Assembly (NCBI GenBank): GCA_034766995.1
Contig: CM068322.1
Coordinates: 34,770,439-34,834,438 of the forward strand
DNA length: 64,000 nucleotides
Source of the DNA: Acanthacorydalis orientalis
Lineage: Eukaryota; Arthropoda; Insecta; Megaloptera; Corydalidae
Direction of reading: 5' to 3'
Every line of letters starts with the position of its first letter. Within the stretch, counting starts at the first letter, position 1. Shown here one piece after another: positions 1 to 11,416 of this stretch. A model generated the notes under the pieces. That model was given only the letters and a program-made list of their open reading frames with translations, was not told the origin of the DNA and made no database searches. The position numbers and the translations under genes were made by a program.

Positions 1-208
1 CTTACACAGCAAGCAAAAAAAAATACAATTTTACAGGCCACGTTTTTCTTTTTGCAAAATTTGTTTCGCATGAAGATTTCTCGTTTTGACAATTTGTGTG
101 CTTATATTTTTATGCAAATATTTTTAAACAATTTTTCTCAATGTGTTTAGTCTGGTATTTTGAGTAGGGTTAAACCTTCTCACGTTCCCCTAAAGATTTA
201 AGAAATAT

Positions 209-210
<2 letters not shown>

Positions 211-262
<52 letters not shown>
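211..262. repeat. (TA)n microsatellite
   Basis: About 26 uninterrupted TA units, seen directly. It is the first of more than 40 such tracts in the window. Confidence 0.97.
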
Positions 263-264
<2 letters not shown>

Positions 265-966
265 TTTTACATTCTGGAACAAATGGCTGGAAAGTGTCGT
301 ATTTTAGCAAGAAATTTATTACATGAATTTAGTCAACACCATCGAATTTATTTATTATTTCATTCGTTTATAATTAATAAAGTTAGATACAAATCAATCA
401 AACAGGGTTTTTTCATCATCTATGAACGATACTCAGTTCTTTCTTCTTTTAATTCCATCTAATTTCTCATAATTGAATACACAGATATTGATTTCATCAA
501 ACATTCTCATACACACAGTTCAAAAAGGAACTTTCCCAATAGTCAATCTATCAGTTTATTGAAACAAGTTATCTTTTTTGAATGTACAAAGGATTAAACA
601 CGATAATATTTTTAAATCTGAATATATTGAGATCTATACAAACTTATGATTTAAAATCAAATATAGACCGAATCTGTCGTTTCAGGATTGACTGAACGGT
701 TTTGTAAAATACATTAATGTTGCAATTATGTAAAAAAAAATTAAAAACGAATCACAGATGAGTTGTGTATTCTTTTAAAGTTTCTTCATTCCGTTTAATT
801 GAACGAGCAAGTTACTGCAGACGAGTATCTGTGCAAAGATACGCCCGAGATTTACTTTTACTGTTGTTTTTTTTCGCTAGGTTTTTTTAAAAAAATATTC
901 TTTTACAATCACGGCCCCGTTTCTTGTTGTTACTCTTTCATCGCCGCTCATTACATTATTATGAAT
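263..966. other. AT-rich stretch, no gene seen
   Basis: Frequent homopolymer A/T runs and stop codons in all frames. No recognisable coding, RNA or mobile-element signal. Confidence 0.6.
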
Positions 967-999
967 GCACACACACACACGCGCGCGCGCACGCACCGT
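967..999. repeat. (CA)n(CG)n microsatellite
   Basis: A CA run passes directly into a short CG run (alternating purine-pyrimidine, potentially Z-forming). It is one of several CA/TG tracts in the window. Confidence 0.9.
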
Positions 1000-1254
1000 A
1001 CGCAATAAATCGTAATTATAACGAGTATAAAAAATTAAAAAATAAACACAGTATTTAAACTGAAAAGGTCAACGCGGCGCTAAACGTTTCCTTTTCATAT
1101 TTTATTAAAATAAAAAACGCAGCAGTGTCTGGAAGAAAACGAACGCGCCGCGAAATAAAACGTTTATCATGACTTTGTGAAATATCTTTTTAATACTAAA
1201 ATGTTTTTAATTAGTGTTCAACATTATTAAATTTTTGCTACAGACACCTGTAAT

Positions 1255-1555
1255 TATTAATGTAGGAGAGCGAACGGGGGTTTGGGGGCAGAGCGCGCGC
1301 GCGGCGGCCGCGTGTATGCCGGGGATCCGTGCGGCTCGGGTGTTAGTTGCGCACGGGGCGGCGAGTTGTGCCGTGGAATTCACTTTAATTAACGAAAACA
1401 AGATTGAGACGGACGGTGGTGTGGTGCATGCACGACGGCGGGAACGGGCAGGAGGAACGCTACGGAACAAGAGATCGGCAATGCTGTTGCTGCTCTCTCC
1501 TTGCCATCTCGCGAAGATGTCAGTAACGAACGAACGCAGAACGATTTTATACTCC
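1255..1555. other. GC-rich island without convincing coding sequence
   Basis: Base composition changes sharply from the AT-rich surroundings: GCGCGCGCGGCGGCCGCG near 1295 and many CpGs to about 1450. Open frames exist on both strands (141 and 160 codons), but they overlap each other, run into the adjacent (TA)n tract and resemble no protein I know. The island contains a TTTAATTAA core (about 1382-1392), typical of homeodomain-type sites. It may be a cis-regulatory element or an untranslated first exon. That reading is inference only. Confidence 0.35.
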
Positions 1556-1575
1556 GACATACATACATATAATAT

Positions 1576-1577
<2 letters not shown>

Positions 1578-1632
<55 letters not shown>
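1578..1632. repeat. (TA)n microsatellite
   Basis: Roughly 25 TA units ending in a short CACACA run. It is the source of the repetitive Tyr-Ile frames here. Confidence 0.97.
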
Positions 1633-1638
<6 letters not shown>

Positions 1639-1639
1639 G

Positions 1640-2308
1640 GGTAAAACAGTTAAACATGTTTCAAGTTGTACAATGGAAAACTGCTTCAATTTAATTTAAT
1701 TCATGTAAGAAATAAAGTAACTACGTTTGTCCATTTTTTTAATTTAAAAATTTAATTAAACGTTACAAAAATTCATAGCAGACTGAATTTTGGAGACTTG
1801 GTTCCACTGCTCATCCATTAAACATGAATTTATTTAATCATAACTGTTTAGGACTGTGAATCGAACAGCAACGATTTCAATCAAAAAACTACTGTTTTTT
1901 TTACTCGTTCTTCTACTCAAAATATTCTCTAAGTCTTTCGATGAATGTAATAGTGGTTTCAGTACAGTGGAACACTGTAAATTCTAAACATGGACGTCTC
2001 AATAAAATATCGAACGTCGATCAGCTAATAGATCGGTTGGAGCGATTCGTTCAAAGTCCTGGACAGATATCTCGAAAGTCCGATCAAACAGACGAATATC
2101 TCAATCTCTAATCTACATATTTGTACCATGTGAGAGTGAAATTTCGAGAGGAATTTAATCAATGAATCTTTTCATATTTTTGAGAAAACGAGTGCGCTAT
2201 AAAAATCAAATCTGGCATTTTTTTAAAAATGTCTTCATTGTATTGTTTTCTTGTTTTTCTATTGTTCATCATTCTATTATCTATCCTGTAGACCACGAAT
2301 CAGTGCCT
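1640..2308. other. AT-rich stretch, no gene seen
   Basis: No open frame with protein-like composition. A short frame at 2162-2356 has no recognised homology and runs into the palindromic repeat that follows. Confidence 0.55.
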
Positions 2309-2412
2309 TTCTTCTATGATCGATTTCAACTTTTTTCATCCTCAGGTAGATTGTGACCTACAGTCCTCAGAATATGCTGCAGGATGTTAAAGTCGAAAAA
2401 CGTCATAGAAGA
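2309..2412. repeat. Paired palindromic hairpin repeat, copy 1
   Basis: Two inverted copies of a roughly 40-nt unit face each other. Read outwards, the left unit (minus strand) contains CTACCTGAGGATG and later CATAGAAG. The right unit contains CTGCAGGATG, GTCGAAAA and CATAGAAG. Together they can fold into a long imperfect hairpin. The same arrangement recurs at 23870, 29789, 36793 and 39320. Confidence 0.7.
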
Positions 2413-2533
2413 AACTGAACTTAAGAGATGCTTAAAAATGATTTCAGACAGATTTTAAACCACAATTTCAGATCCGCTTACGGATGATGAAAGTCGAAAT
2501 AGTAAAAAAAAAGACCTGTCATATTATCTACAG

Positions 2534-3295
2534 AAATAACCGGCATTGAGAAGAACAATACAATGAAAAACTCAAGAAGCCATTTTTTTTTAAAAAAAAC
2601 ATCTATTTTAATTATTAGTGCACACTCATTTTTTCAAAACTATAAAGTTATTCTTTAATTAAGTTCATCCTATAATAGTAATATCGTCCTGTAATAAAAA
2701 TGACATTGATTTGAATCTAAATGTATTATACAAACTATAGACGGATGAAATAATAAATATATTCAATGTTTTCGACTAAATTTATAACAAAAACATATAA
2801 CACTTTCACCAATTGTTCAAGAATGTAAAATCAATATTCATTCCACCAACCCTTTAATCGAGATTTGTTTCATATCTGTGTATCTAGATTTTAAGATAAT
2901 TCTTAAGGCCACTTTTTACCATTTTTTATATGAAGTTATTATTTGATTAAGTTCATCCTGTGATAGGAATTTCATCCCTATGCGATTTAAATATATAGAC
3001 AAGAGATTGAGATATTTATTTGTTCGATGAGGCTTTTAAATTTTCAGATAAATCAATCAATTTATTAGGTGTAACAATTAATTCAGTGCCTTTTAACTGA
3101 AGCAATCATAACTATGTTTTGAATTGAAATATTTTCTAGTCGTTTTAAGATCTTCAAGTGTCAATCTCAACTTTTAAAAACATTATATCTTAGCCAAGCA
3201 GTTGGTGAAACCTCACAAAACAGTAGTGAACCTGCTGATGGCGTTCGAAAAGCAGCAAATTAGATATTGTATACTTTTTGCATTGCAGTTAAAAA
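2534..3295 (+). repeat. Interspersed inverted duplication, copy A
   Basis: This 0.76-kb segment reads as an approximate reverse complement of 50090-50847. The homology covers unique-looking flank sequence as well as the first part of the mariner copy that starts at 3065, so it is not explained by the transposon alone. Diagnostic shared blocks include the T9A8 run near 2582-2600, TTCATCCTATAATAG, and the CCTGCTGATGGCGTTCGAAA junction. Confidence 0.85.
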
Positions 3296-3566
3296 AAATG
3301 CTGCCACAGGGATGAATTTTTCATCTTTTATGACGTATAAAATATGCAAAAAGTGATAAAATTGTGGAAGAAGCACAAAAAGTCATTACAACTTCATCTA
3401 ATCAAGGCTGCCATCTTTTTTTCGACAAGAATTCATCAGTTCACCGACAAACAGAGCAAAGTTACACAAAAGAATCAACGATATTTTGAAAATTGAAATG
3501 TATTCCATCTTTCGACAAAACAATCTAGTTTTATAAAAAAGGGTACCGAATTCATTTGTAGACTTA
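3065..3566 (+). mobile_element. Mariner family 1, internally deleted copy (about 500 bp)
   Basis: The 5' end TTAGGTGTAACAATTAATTC is matched by an inverted 3' end ACCGAATTCATTTGTAGAC, as in mariner terminal repeats. Inside are the conserved leader 'CCTCACAAAACAGTAGTGAA', a remnant of the transposase N-terminus, and then directly a remnant of the C-terminus (TTTTTTTCGACAAG...GAGCAAAGTTACAC). The catalytic core is missing. Stops and frameshifts show that it is dead. It is non-autonomous and may once have been mobilised by a full-length relative. Confidence 0.8.
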
Positions 3567-3579
3567 CTTCTTTAACTCT

Positions 3580-3650
3580 TCGAGATAATTAATAATCAAT
3601 GACTGAATATTTTGATCAATTTTTTTTTATGGTTTGTGAAGTGAGCAAAA
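3580..3650 (-). repeat. Dispersed hairpin-headed repeat (R1), partial copy
   Basis: Shares AATAATCAATGACTGAATATTTTGATCA and GGTTTGTGAAGTGAGC-type blocks with about 20 other places in the window, read here on the minus strand of the orientation that ends TTCACTCCACAAACC. Confidence 0.5.
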
Positions 3651-4539
3651 AGTTTATTTATGAAATAAATGTAATAAAAAATTCTCAGCCACTTTTATAA
3701 GTGAATTCCTTTTCCACTCCGCAAACTAGAAAGTTTTTTCTAGTCTAAAATGTTTAATAAATTATTATTGATCATTTTTGATTCATGCTCATGTCGATAT
3801 TGTGTTCGATTATATTTATCTTCAGAGTTCTGGTACAGAAATTATCGAGTCCAGCTGATTTTATTGAACTTTCAATGCTGAGTTTATAAGGTTCATCTTT
3901 TACTACCAGCTGGTACCGAATTCTAAAAAAGATACAGATGTCTTGAGAATCTGAACATAAACGATCAATCGAAAATCGAAACTGACTCGCACACGTTTCA
4001 AACACCACCTAATTACAATTAACACATCTCATTTCCCGTTTTACTCTACGTCCGTTCGGTTTCACTCCTCACACAGAATGAAATTATAAACAAAATAAAC
4101 GTAATTTGTAATCAAATTATATACACATCAACACGAACGCTAAATATCATTTTCTTTTCGGTCTAATGTAGTTATTGTTCATATTTTTTTTTTTTCACTC
4201 CGTACTCTTTTTCGAAAGTCATCGTCGCCATGTATATTAAAACGTGTACACGACTGTTGTCTTTACATTAAAATAAACTACGGAAGTTTCTATACAAAGT
4301 TTCTCATATTGTTCTACGCCAGTTTCGTGTGGATATATTTTTTATACACTTTTAAATACTTAAAATGTACGATGAACTTCTTGTAGAATGTTATTTTTTT
4401 CGAATTTCAAGCATTAATGGTGTAGTGCAGTGTAGTGCAGTTTTTTAAAGTACAGAAAATCTGTGTGGTTCATTCTGTAATTCACCTATATTTGTTTTTA
4501 TCAAAAAAAAGAGAAAAATCTGAGATTTTTCTGTCTTGG
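3651..4539. other. AT-rich stretch, no gene seen
   Basis: Contains a short minus-strand open frame (3772-4008) with no recognisable domain. Nothing else is supported. Confidence 0.55.
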
Positions 4540-4632
4540 CGCTTTGATGATGATCGAAATGTATACAAGATTTTGATCAGAAAAATGTTAGTGGATTGTG
4601 GGATGAAGTAACAATGCGTTTATGAATCTTGA
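4540..4632 (-). repeat. R1 dispersed repeat, partial copy
   Basis: Contains TGATGATGATCGAAATGT followed by TTTTGATCAGAAAAATGT and a GGATTGTGGGATGAAG block. These occur in the same order as in the other R1 copies. Confidence 0.55.
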
Positions 4633-4982
4633 TTCAGTTTTATTCCCACAGAAACCTCTGTCACTCGATTGATTTAACCAAAATAGCCTTTCTATTATTA
4701 TTATTATAAAAAGATTATACGCCCTTTTTTGCAGATACTAAATATTCATTCCAGTCTTAAACTCTACAAACATTTACAAGCTGAAATCAATGTTAGGCAG
4801 AAGAAGATACAAACGATTTTAGAACAATTTATAATACAATTTGTAATTACTATAACCTATACGATTCATTAAACTATTTTCAATATAAATATAAGAAAGG
4901 CTGTTTCTATATTGTATAATTTCTTGAAATCTTTTAAACATTTTCAAACAGACTTGTTTTCTATAGAACTTTTTTATACTTT

Positions 4983-4984
<2 letters not shown>

Positions 4985-5015
<31 letters not shown>
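4985..5015. repeat. (TA)n microsatellite
   Basis: About 15 TA units. Confidence 0.95.
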
Positions 5016-5019
<4 letters not shown>

Positions 5020-5039
5020 GAAACGAGTATAAACACTAT

Positions 5040-5150
5040 TTCAATGTGGGTGGCAAGTCGAGGCTATTAGCGGCATGCCACTCAATAAACACGGGCAGCT
5101 GTTCGTTGCGTAAGTAAATTGCTAATTAAGCGGTGAATAGCGAGTTAAAT
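5040..5150. other. GC-richer block, possible regulatory element
   Basis: A non-repetitive, balanced-composition block between two (TA)n tracts. It includes TGCTAATTAAGC, a TAATTA homeodomain-type core. No coding structure. Regulatory function is a guess from composition and motif only. Confidence 0.25.
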
Positions 5151-5165
5151 GAAGCAAGTACACAC

Positions 5166-5167
5166 AC

Positions 5168-5252
<85 letters not shown>
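5166..5252. repeat. Interrupted (TA)n microsatellite
   Basis: Two TA tracts separated by TACATA interruptions, starting in a CACA run. It produces three spurious overlapping minus-strand frames. Confidence 0.95.
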
Positions 5253-5258
<6 letters not shown>

Positions 5259-5558
5259 TGGGTGATATGTAGAATAGAATCGAGAGAGAACAGAAGACGA
5301 TAATGAGATTGGGTAGAGGATGTCGAAAAGGGCGATAGAAACAACAGACGTAACACAAAGATGGCCCCTGTAACATCGACTGACTGCTTGTGTTGCCACC
5401 ACCATGCGGTCGGCCGAAGGGCATTATCCTAAAAAAATATTACCGAAAAAAGAATATAAAATGCTCGGAAAACATTTGATCGATGGGTAAAAATTAATTT
5501 ACTAAGCTCAGATGCGAAACGTGTGTGAGGTAATTTTTCCCCGGTACGCACACACATG

Positions 5559-5560
<2 letters not shown>

Positions 5561-5621
<61 letters not shown>
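5561..5621. repeat. (TA)n microsatellite
   Basis: About 30 TA units, preceded by a GCACACACATG run. Confidence 0.96.
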
Positions 5622-5622
<1 letters not shown>

Positions 5623-6070
5623 GGGATAGATAATACCCTGTATATGAGGAAGGTAGATGCGCGAAGAGTCTAGTTAAATTATATGTAAATTCAATTAAAA
5701 AAAAGTATGATTAATATTAGAGACAGGTTGATGTGTGTGCGCACGTTTTTATTCTGTGCTCGATGCAGGTTAAATTAAAATATTTTCAATTAACTGAAAA
5801 TGGATATCAGATTGTGGAGAAGTGAGAGAGGTGTTCGTCGATCGGGCGGATTTTCGGACAGATCTCTTTTAATCGTCGCAATTTAATATTATTTTAAAAC
5901 GCGCTGAATCGTTTTTCTTGTACCCTTCAAATCGTTTTCAACTGTAAATCGTTCAGAAATCAAGTTGTGTGCGCAAGCATAGACGATATATATTTATAAA
6001 CGTCTGTTTAAAAATATAAGTCAATCCAATATCTTCATTCAATAACAGAAACGTAGAAAAACGTCAACCG
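5622..6070. other. AT-rich stretch, no gene seen
   Basis: No recognisable coding or mobile-element sequence. Confidence 0.55.
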
Positions 6071-6071
6071 G

Positions 6072-6072
<1 letters not shown>

Positions 6073-6116
<44 letters not shown>
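6073..6116. repeat. (TA)n microsatellite
   Basis: About 22 TA units. Confidence 0.96.
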
Positions 6117-6118
<2 letters not shown>

Positions 6119-6290
6119 ATACTGTTTATTGAACTCAAGGTTAATATCATACTTACATCGAACTTGTAAACGTGTGTTACAGTGTTACCACATTAAGACA
6201 AATAAAAACATAGCTATGTAACCTGATGTTTAATATATGGAAAGTGGTCGGGTGCTGCAAATAGACACGGCCGGTCTGTCTGAAAAAAAA

Positions 6291-6312
6291 TTATATATAT
6301 ATATATATATAT
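6291..6312. repeat. Short (TA)n microsatellite
   Basis: About 10 TA units after a run of A. Confidence 0.9.
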
Positions 6313-6925
6313 TGTTCGATCGGAATTTGTCAGTCATGTAACGTGCCATGCAGTCAATGTGTCTACTGCATTTTGATACTCGAACGCTGCGAATTCAATC
6401 CGTGCACCCAACACAGAAAATCGCATCGGCTGTCAAGAATAATTAAAGTTCGCTTAAATGGTAGTGCTTTATTGTGCTGTAAACTCGTTGGTCTCTGACG
6501 ACGTCAACTTTGGAAATGAGATTGTTTCCAGTAATCGTTCGAAATATTGAAGGAGAAAAAAAACACCGCTCCCTTTGTCGCCGGTTCTCGTACGTGCGTT
6601 TGTTTTTACGGTTTGATGCAGTCTGGGTATCCGTTTGTCTTGCTTTAGCAGCACACATATAAATAGAGATCAAAGCCTGAGGTTGTTGTAAAAGAATATG
6701 CGTGGATTTGTTTTTAAACAGAAACGATTATAAACGTCGATGAAAAAAAATTATAACATAAATCTAAAAATGGTAACGTATAGTTTCAATCCAAAATGTT
6801 GTAGTTGAACAGAGTCAGTAGAAAAGTTAAAGATGCTATTAAATGAAAATACTGATATCAGGCTTAGATGAAAATGTCGATAATGATATAATGAAGGAGT
6901 TGTTAAAAGTAAGGATAAAAAGATT
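6313..6925. other. No gene seen
   Basis: Two short overlapping minus-strand frames (within 6443-6673) have different reading frames of the same DNA and no recognised domain. Confidence 0.5.
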
Positions 6926-6926
6926 G

Positions 6927-6929
6927 CAT

Positions 6930-6989
<60 letters not shown>
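6927..6989. repeat. (TA)n microsatellite with TACATA interruptions
   Basis: TACATATATACATA leader followed by about 25 TA units. Confidence 0.95.
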
Positions 6990-6993
<4 letters not shown>

Positions 6994-7258
6994 CAGAAGA
7001 ACAACGATTGGTCTGAAAACACTGATTTCAAAAAACTAGAAAGACTGTTCCTGAAACTTTAAACTTTTCTGACTGGAAAGCGATTTGTGTCGAATGATGA
7101 TAGAGGCCGCAAACATCTATTTTGTGGACCTCGAAGAAACCTACTTCCGGGTGGGAATTGGGAAACGAGTGGGACGAACTTCATGGAAAATAATGAAGAC
7201 TTTCAAACTGAACTTGTTGTCTCTAATATCGAACCAAGTTACTCTTCAAACTATCCCC

Positions 7259-7321
<63 letters not shown>
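7259..7321. repeat. (TA)n microsatellite
   Basis: About 31 TA units. Confidence 0.97.
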
Positions 7322-7324
<3 letters not shown>

Positions 7325-7454
7325 TTTTAATTTTCAACATTCCTGTACGAATCTGACATCAAAAATCACACTAATCACGAACAAAAAAAGAAGAAGAGAA
7401 AAGTATATATATATAAAAAAATAGGGAAAAAAATCTCGAATGAGATCATAACAA

Positions 7455-7790
7455 TTCATTCATTAGCGTGCCGGTTGTACGTGCGATTTCGGTGGAAAAA
7501 AAGACGTAACGCCAGAACAGATAGTCGACGGCGGTCGGTCGGTCGGTCGGTGGGTGGATGGTTGGAGGACACGGCGGCGGCGTCTTGTTCGCTGCCCTCT
7601 AACAGTAATGAACGGCATTGCGACGCCTCGCGACGCCACCCCGATGCTCTTAGGGACGCAGGCAGGACGAAACGAAGACGGTTGATAATCACGCTCGCGA
7701 CAAATTTAGCCAAATTGCGAGCAGCAATTTCTCCCATTCTGCATCGCTTCTATCCGTCTATGGTGCGGCATTGTTGTTATATAATAGTAT
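7455..7790. other. GC-rich island with (GGTC)n run
   Basis: CpG-dense block (CGGCGGCGGCG near 7572, CGACGCCTCGCGACGCC near 7620) that also carries a GGTC tandem run at about 7532-7552. Open frames exist on both strands (132 and 93 codons), but neither shows a known domain and the plus frame runs into a TA tract. It may be a promoter or an untranslated exon. Confidence 0.3.
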
Positions 7791-7830
7791 GCAGTACTAC
7801 CCGTCAACAACGTACACATTCATACACAGA

Positions 7831-7873
7831 AATATATATATATATATACACATATACATATATATATATATAA
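7831..7873. repeat. Interrupted (TA)n/(CATA)n microsatellite
   Basis: TA runs broken by ACACATATACA. Confidence 0.9.
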
Positions 7874-8014
7874 TATAAAATCATGTGTATATGTAGCATG
7901 TATATCTTTTACGCGGTGACAACATTTATGGTTTCAAATCGCAGCCGAGCAGTTTAACGCCACATCTGCCGAGGTTTCGCACGTAATTGTACGAAATGAG
8001 ATTGTTGATGGTAC

Positions 8015-8016
<2 letters not shown>

Positions 8017-8061
<45 letters not shown>
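8017..8061. repeat. (TG)n(TA)n microsatellite
   Basis: A TGTGTGTGTG run followed directly by about 18 TA units. A short (GA)n run follows at 8137-8152. Confidence 0.94.
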
Positions 8062-8063
<2 letters not shown>

Positions 8064-8189
8064 TGGATGGTGATTTTATTATTATTGTTATTTATCGTAG
8101 ACAGTGTTTTTGAAAGACTGTATGTATGTGTGTATTGAGAGAGAGAGAGAGGAGCAGAAGCAAAAGAATGAGACCAGAACATCTGAAAT

Positions 8190-10095
8190 ATTCACTTTTC
8201 TGTCCCGAAGAAACAGAATATGCTTAAACGTCCCGATTTGATACAAAAAAAAATAAAAACAATTCGAGACTTGAAACTGAAACAGGTTCTAAAACTGAAT
8301 CGTGATTTTCACAAGCGAATTCTTTTTTCATCCCGTCGAATTACAGAAAACATCTGTCAATGTTCAGTCAATTATTATTACACGATTTTGATCGCCGCTC
8401 CTAGAAATCTGCCGAGCACCGACGTCCCGAAAAATCTATCAGTATGTTAGAAAAATCCGTCAACTTTTTCTATAGCTTCGCTCCGAAGATCGTAGAATTG
8501 TAATCGAAACGTACCTGAGCCACAATCAAAATAGCCAGCAATAATTTACTGAACGTTTATAATCAGATTTTTTTGTAATTTATAGGTTGGAGGATTTGTG
8601 AAAATGAATTTAGGCAATGTCAGAAAATTGATATTTTTCAGTCATGAAGATTCATGTCGATATAAAATAAAATTCGGTTAAAACAATTACTATAGTTATA
8701 ATTATTAATTAATATATAAACAAGTTACGTGCTCTGGCACTACAGATCTTACCTGTCGACAAGCCCCTAAGCCCAATATATATCTTAAATTACGAGAAGT
8801 AGACAAAACATCCACTTGTCACACACTGCACATTTTTTTTATAAAAAAGTGTACAGATTAGAATTATAACCGAGGCTGACTTTATACAAATTATATCTCT
8901 GTACTCAGTTATAGATTTCCAATCTAATAACGATAAATATTAGACTGAACGAATTAAAACTAAATCAAGTTTCACAAACGAATCGTTCTTTCGCCACAGA
9001 ATGCACGGATTCGCTGATCTTTTTCAGAAAAAAAAATAATCGAAATCCACATAATACAGACACACACTTACAAAATAATCAAATATTTTCACAACGAACT
9101 CAATAAAACGAACGCTCATTAATATCTGTAACAATAAATTTATCTACTAATTAAATCCGTCAATTCGTTCGAGAATTAAATGCACGATTTGTTGTTTTTC
9201 ACAGTAAATTGAAAGATTAAAGAATTATTTTTAGAGCGGAGAATGAAAATGTACCGTAATGGGAGTTAATCCTCGATCAAAAAATAAACATTCCCACTAA
9301 TGTATTTTATATAAAAATAAAATAAATTCGTTTTAAAAGCAAACTGATTAATATTTTCACTTGCTATTCATCGAGTGTTCGCCGTATAAATCTGACTTTT
9401 TTTTGGATATTTCGATAGAAAAAACACATCTTTGGCGATTGTTCCTGTATTTTTTCGAATCTAATTTGTTGGTCAATCATCAGTAAGTATTCTAATTGAA
9501 TTTTTATATCCAGTTTCCGTACGATATGTACACTCTCTATCAGAAATATCGACTGGAAACAGGAAGAACGTCTTTTAAACTAATCATCTCCATTATCGAG
9601 CAACATCTGCGTTTAAAAAACACCACCGCGCACATAACACGGAATCACATCCGTACATTGGTACAAGATTAAACGTTTGTTTTTCATCCGTACGAAAAAC
9701 AATGTAACGGTCTACATTACGGTGGAAAATGATTCGGAATAAAAACCGGTCGTATTGCAAAAAGGGCACTGAAAAATATATGAAATAAACATATTAAACG
9801 GTTACACGGACCGTTTGTGATCGCGCTGCACCGCGCATTACATGAACACGATACGGGGAAAAAAACAAGTCTAGTTATATCACGGAAATTGTATTTACAT
9901 CAGAAACGAAGAATAAGGAGGCCTTCCGTGGCACCACGCCGACAGGCTATTCCGTTCAAATGAATTAAAAACTTGAAAAGAATGTAAAACTACACCTTAG
10001 GCTGATATAAAATGTTAATCGGTATAGGAAATGAGATTATTTTTTTTTCTGCTCGCGTTGAATTAGTATCGAGGCTGAGGCGTTCGAGAGAAAAT
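8190..10095. other. AT-rich stretch, no gene seen
   Basis: Only short frames with no recognised domain (for example 8220-8450). A weak R1-like block lies at about 8580-8640 (GGAGGATTTGTGAAAATGAATTTAGG). No other repeat or RNA gene was recognised. Confidence 0.5.
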
Positions 10096-10101
10096 TATGT
10101 A

Positions 10102-10103
10102 AC

Positions 10104-10180
<77 letters not shown>
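10102..10180. repeat. (CA)n(TA)n microsatellite
   Basis: A CA run followed by about 30 TA units. Confidence 0.96.
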
Positions 10181-10181
<1 letters not shown>

Positions 10182-10381
10182 GTGGGGGCTAAACATGAAA
10201 GGTAAAAGACTATTCCATCTCTGCTTTATTTTTCGTAAACACTGCAGAAAATATGTACATGTGATGAGCTACAAAAACATAAAAGTAATAAATGAGTTTC
10301 TTCATTAAAAAAAATATATATAAAGGGAATGAGAAAGAAGGGAGCTGAAAATATTAAATTATTTAATTTATTTAAAGATAC

Positions 10382-10920
10382 GATTCAATTCTGATTTTTT
10401 TCTCAATTTCATAAAAAGTGTCTGATCGAAAATTCTTTTTATAATTTGGAGTACTTTAGTATGTTTACTGCACAATGAAGCAATGAGAAGAGGGTTAGAG
10501 GACAGGATTGGAGGAAGAGATGATAGATTTGATTCTATTCGGATTTTTTTCTCTATAAGCAGCATCTAATCAAAAAATCGTTCTTTAATTTGGAATATTT
10601 CAATATGTTTACTGCACAATGAAGCAATTAAGAGAGTATCAGAGGATAGGATTGGATGAAGGGAGGATAGATTTGATTCTATTCGGATTTTTTTCTCAAT
10701 TTTATAAACGGCATCTAATCAAAAATTCGTTCTTTAATTTAGAGTATTTTAATGTCTACTACATAATGAATCGATGAGGGGAGGAAGAGAGGATAGATTA
10801 GATTCTATTATGACTTTTTTCTCAAATTCATAAAGAGTGTCTAATCAAAAATTCGTTTTCAATTTGGTGTGTTTTAATATGGCTACTGCATAATGAACCA
10901 ATTATGTGAAGAGAAAAGAT
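10382..10920. repeat. Minisatellite, four units of about 125-150 bp
   Basis: Four diverged direct repeats begin at about 10382, 10531, 10675 and 10801. Each starts GATTCTATTCGGATTTTTT-like, then 'CTCAATTTCATAAA', 'TCTAATCAAAAATTCGTTCT', 'TTTACTGCACAATGAAGCAAT' and a GGAAGAGAGGATAGATT-type end. The short minus-strand frame within it is a repeat artefact. Related single units lie at 11009 and 35245. Confidence 0.88.
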
Positions 10921-11008
10921 GTTCGTCCACGACTGAAATATATCAATTTGTTACAAACAATCTGAAATTGTCGTTGGAAAAAAATATATAACACATATTG
11001 ACTAGTAA

Positions 11009-11122
11009 ATTTTTTCTTAATTTCATAAACAACATCTGATTAAATACCTTTTTTTAATTTGGGGTATTTTGATGTGAAGAAAGAGAGATTTGGAGTTTAG
11101 GGATGCGTCGATATCTATGGTT
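11009..11122 (+). repeat. Single diverged unit of the 10382 minisatellite family
   Basis: Shares the TTTCATAAAC-ATCTGATTAAAT-TTTAATTTGGGGTA series with the array upstream. It matches 35245-35364 more closely, including the 3' end GGAGTTTAGGG and ATCTATGGTTT. Confidence 0.75.
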
Positions 11123-11170
11123 TTTAACGTCCGAACACGAGTACAAAATAATTTTTCACAGATTGCACAG

Positions 11171-11416
11171 ATAAGCATTTCTGTTAAATATATTAAATGC
11201 AAAAAGTAGTTCTGTACCTTTATATCGAACAAATCATAACTTTGTTTTAAATTAAAACATTTTCTTATTGTTTTTGGATTTTGAAGTGCAAGGATAAGCA
11301 TTTCTGTTAAATATATCAGATGTAAAAGGTAATTTTATGCCTTTAAATTGACTCAATCATAGCACTGTTTCACATTAAAATATTTTCTTACCATTATATG
11401 ATTTTGATGTGTCAAC
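11171..11416 (+). repeat. 123-bp tandem duplication of a mariner 5' end
   Basis: ATAAGCATTTCTGTTAAATATAT occurs at 11171 and again at 11294. The following mariner-leader sequence (ATCATAACTTTGTTTTA..., ACATTTTCTTA...) is also repeated. The duplication includes host flank plus the family 1 terminal repeat, so it happened after insertion. Confidence 0.7.

Noticed and set aside
1207..1689. 160- and 141-codon overlapping frames as a gene
   Set aside because: They overlap on opposite strands, include the TA tract and show no known domain. GC-rich DNA in this island simply lacks stop codons.
5122..5424. Open frames rich in Tyr-Ile repeats (here and at about 25 other places)
   Set aside because: They are translations of (TA)n microsatellites and run on both strands and in several frames.
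10382..10920. CRISPR-like array
   Set aside because: Units of 125-150 bp are diverged along their whole length, with no separate spacers; it is a eukaryotic minisatellite.
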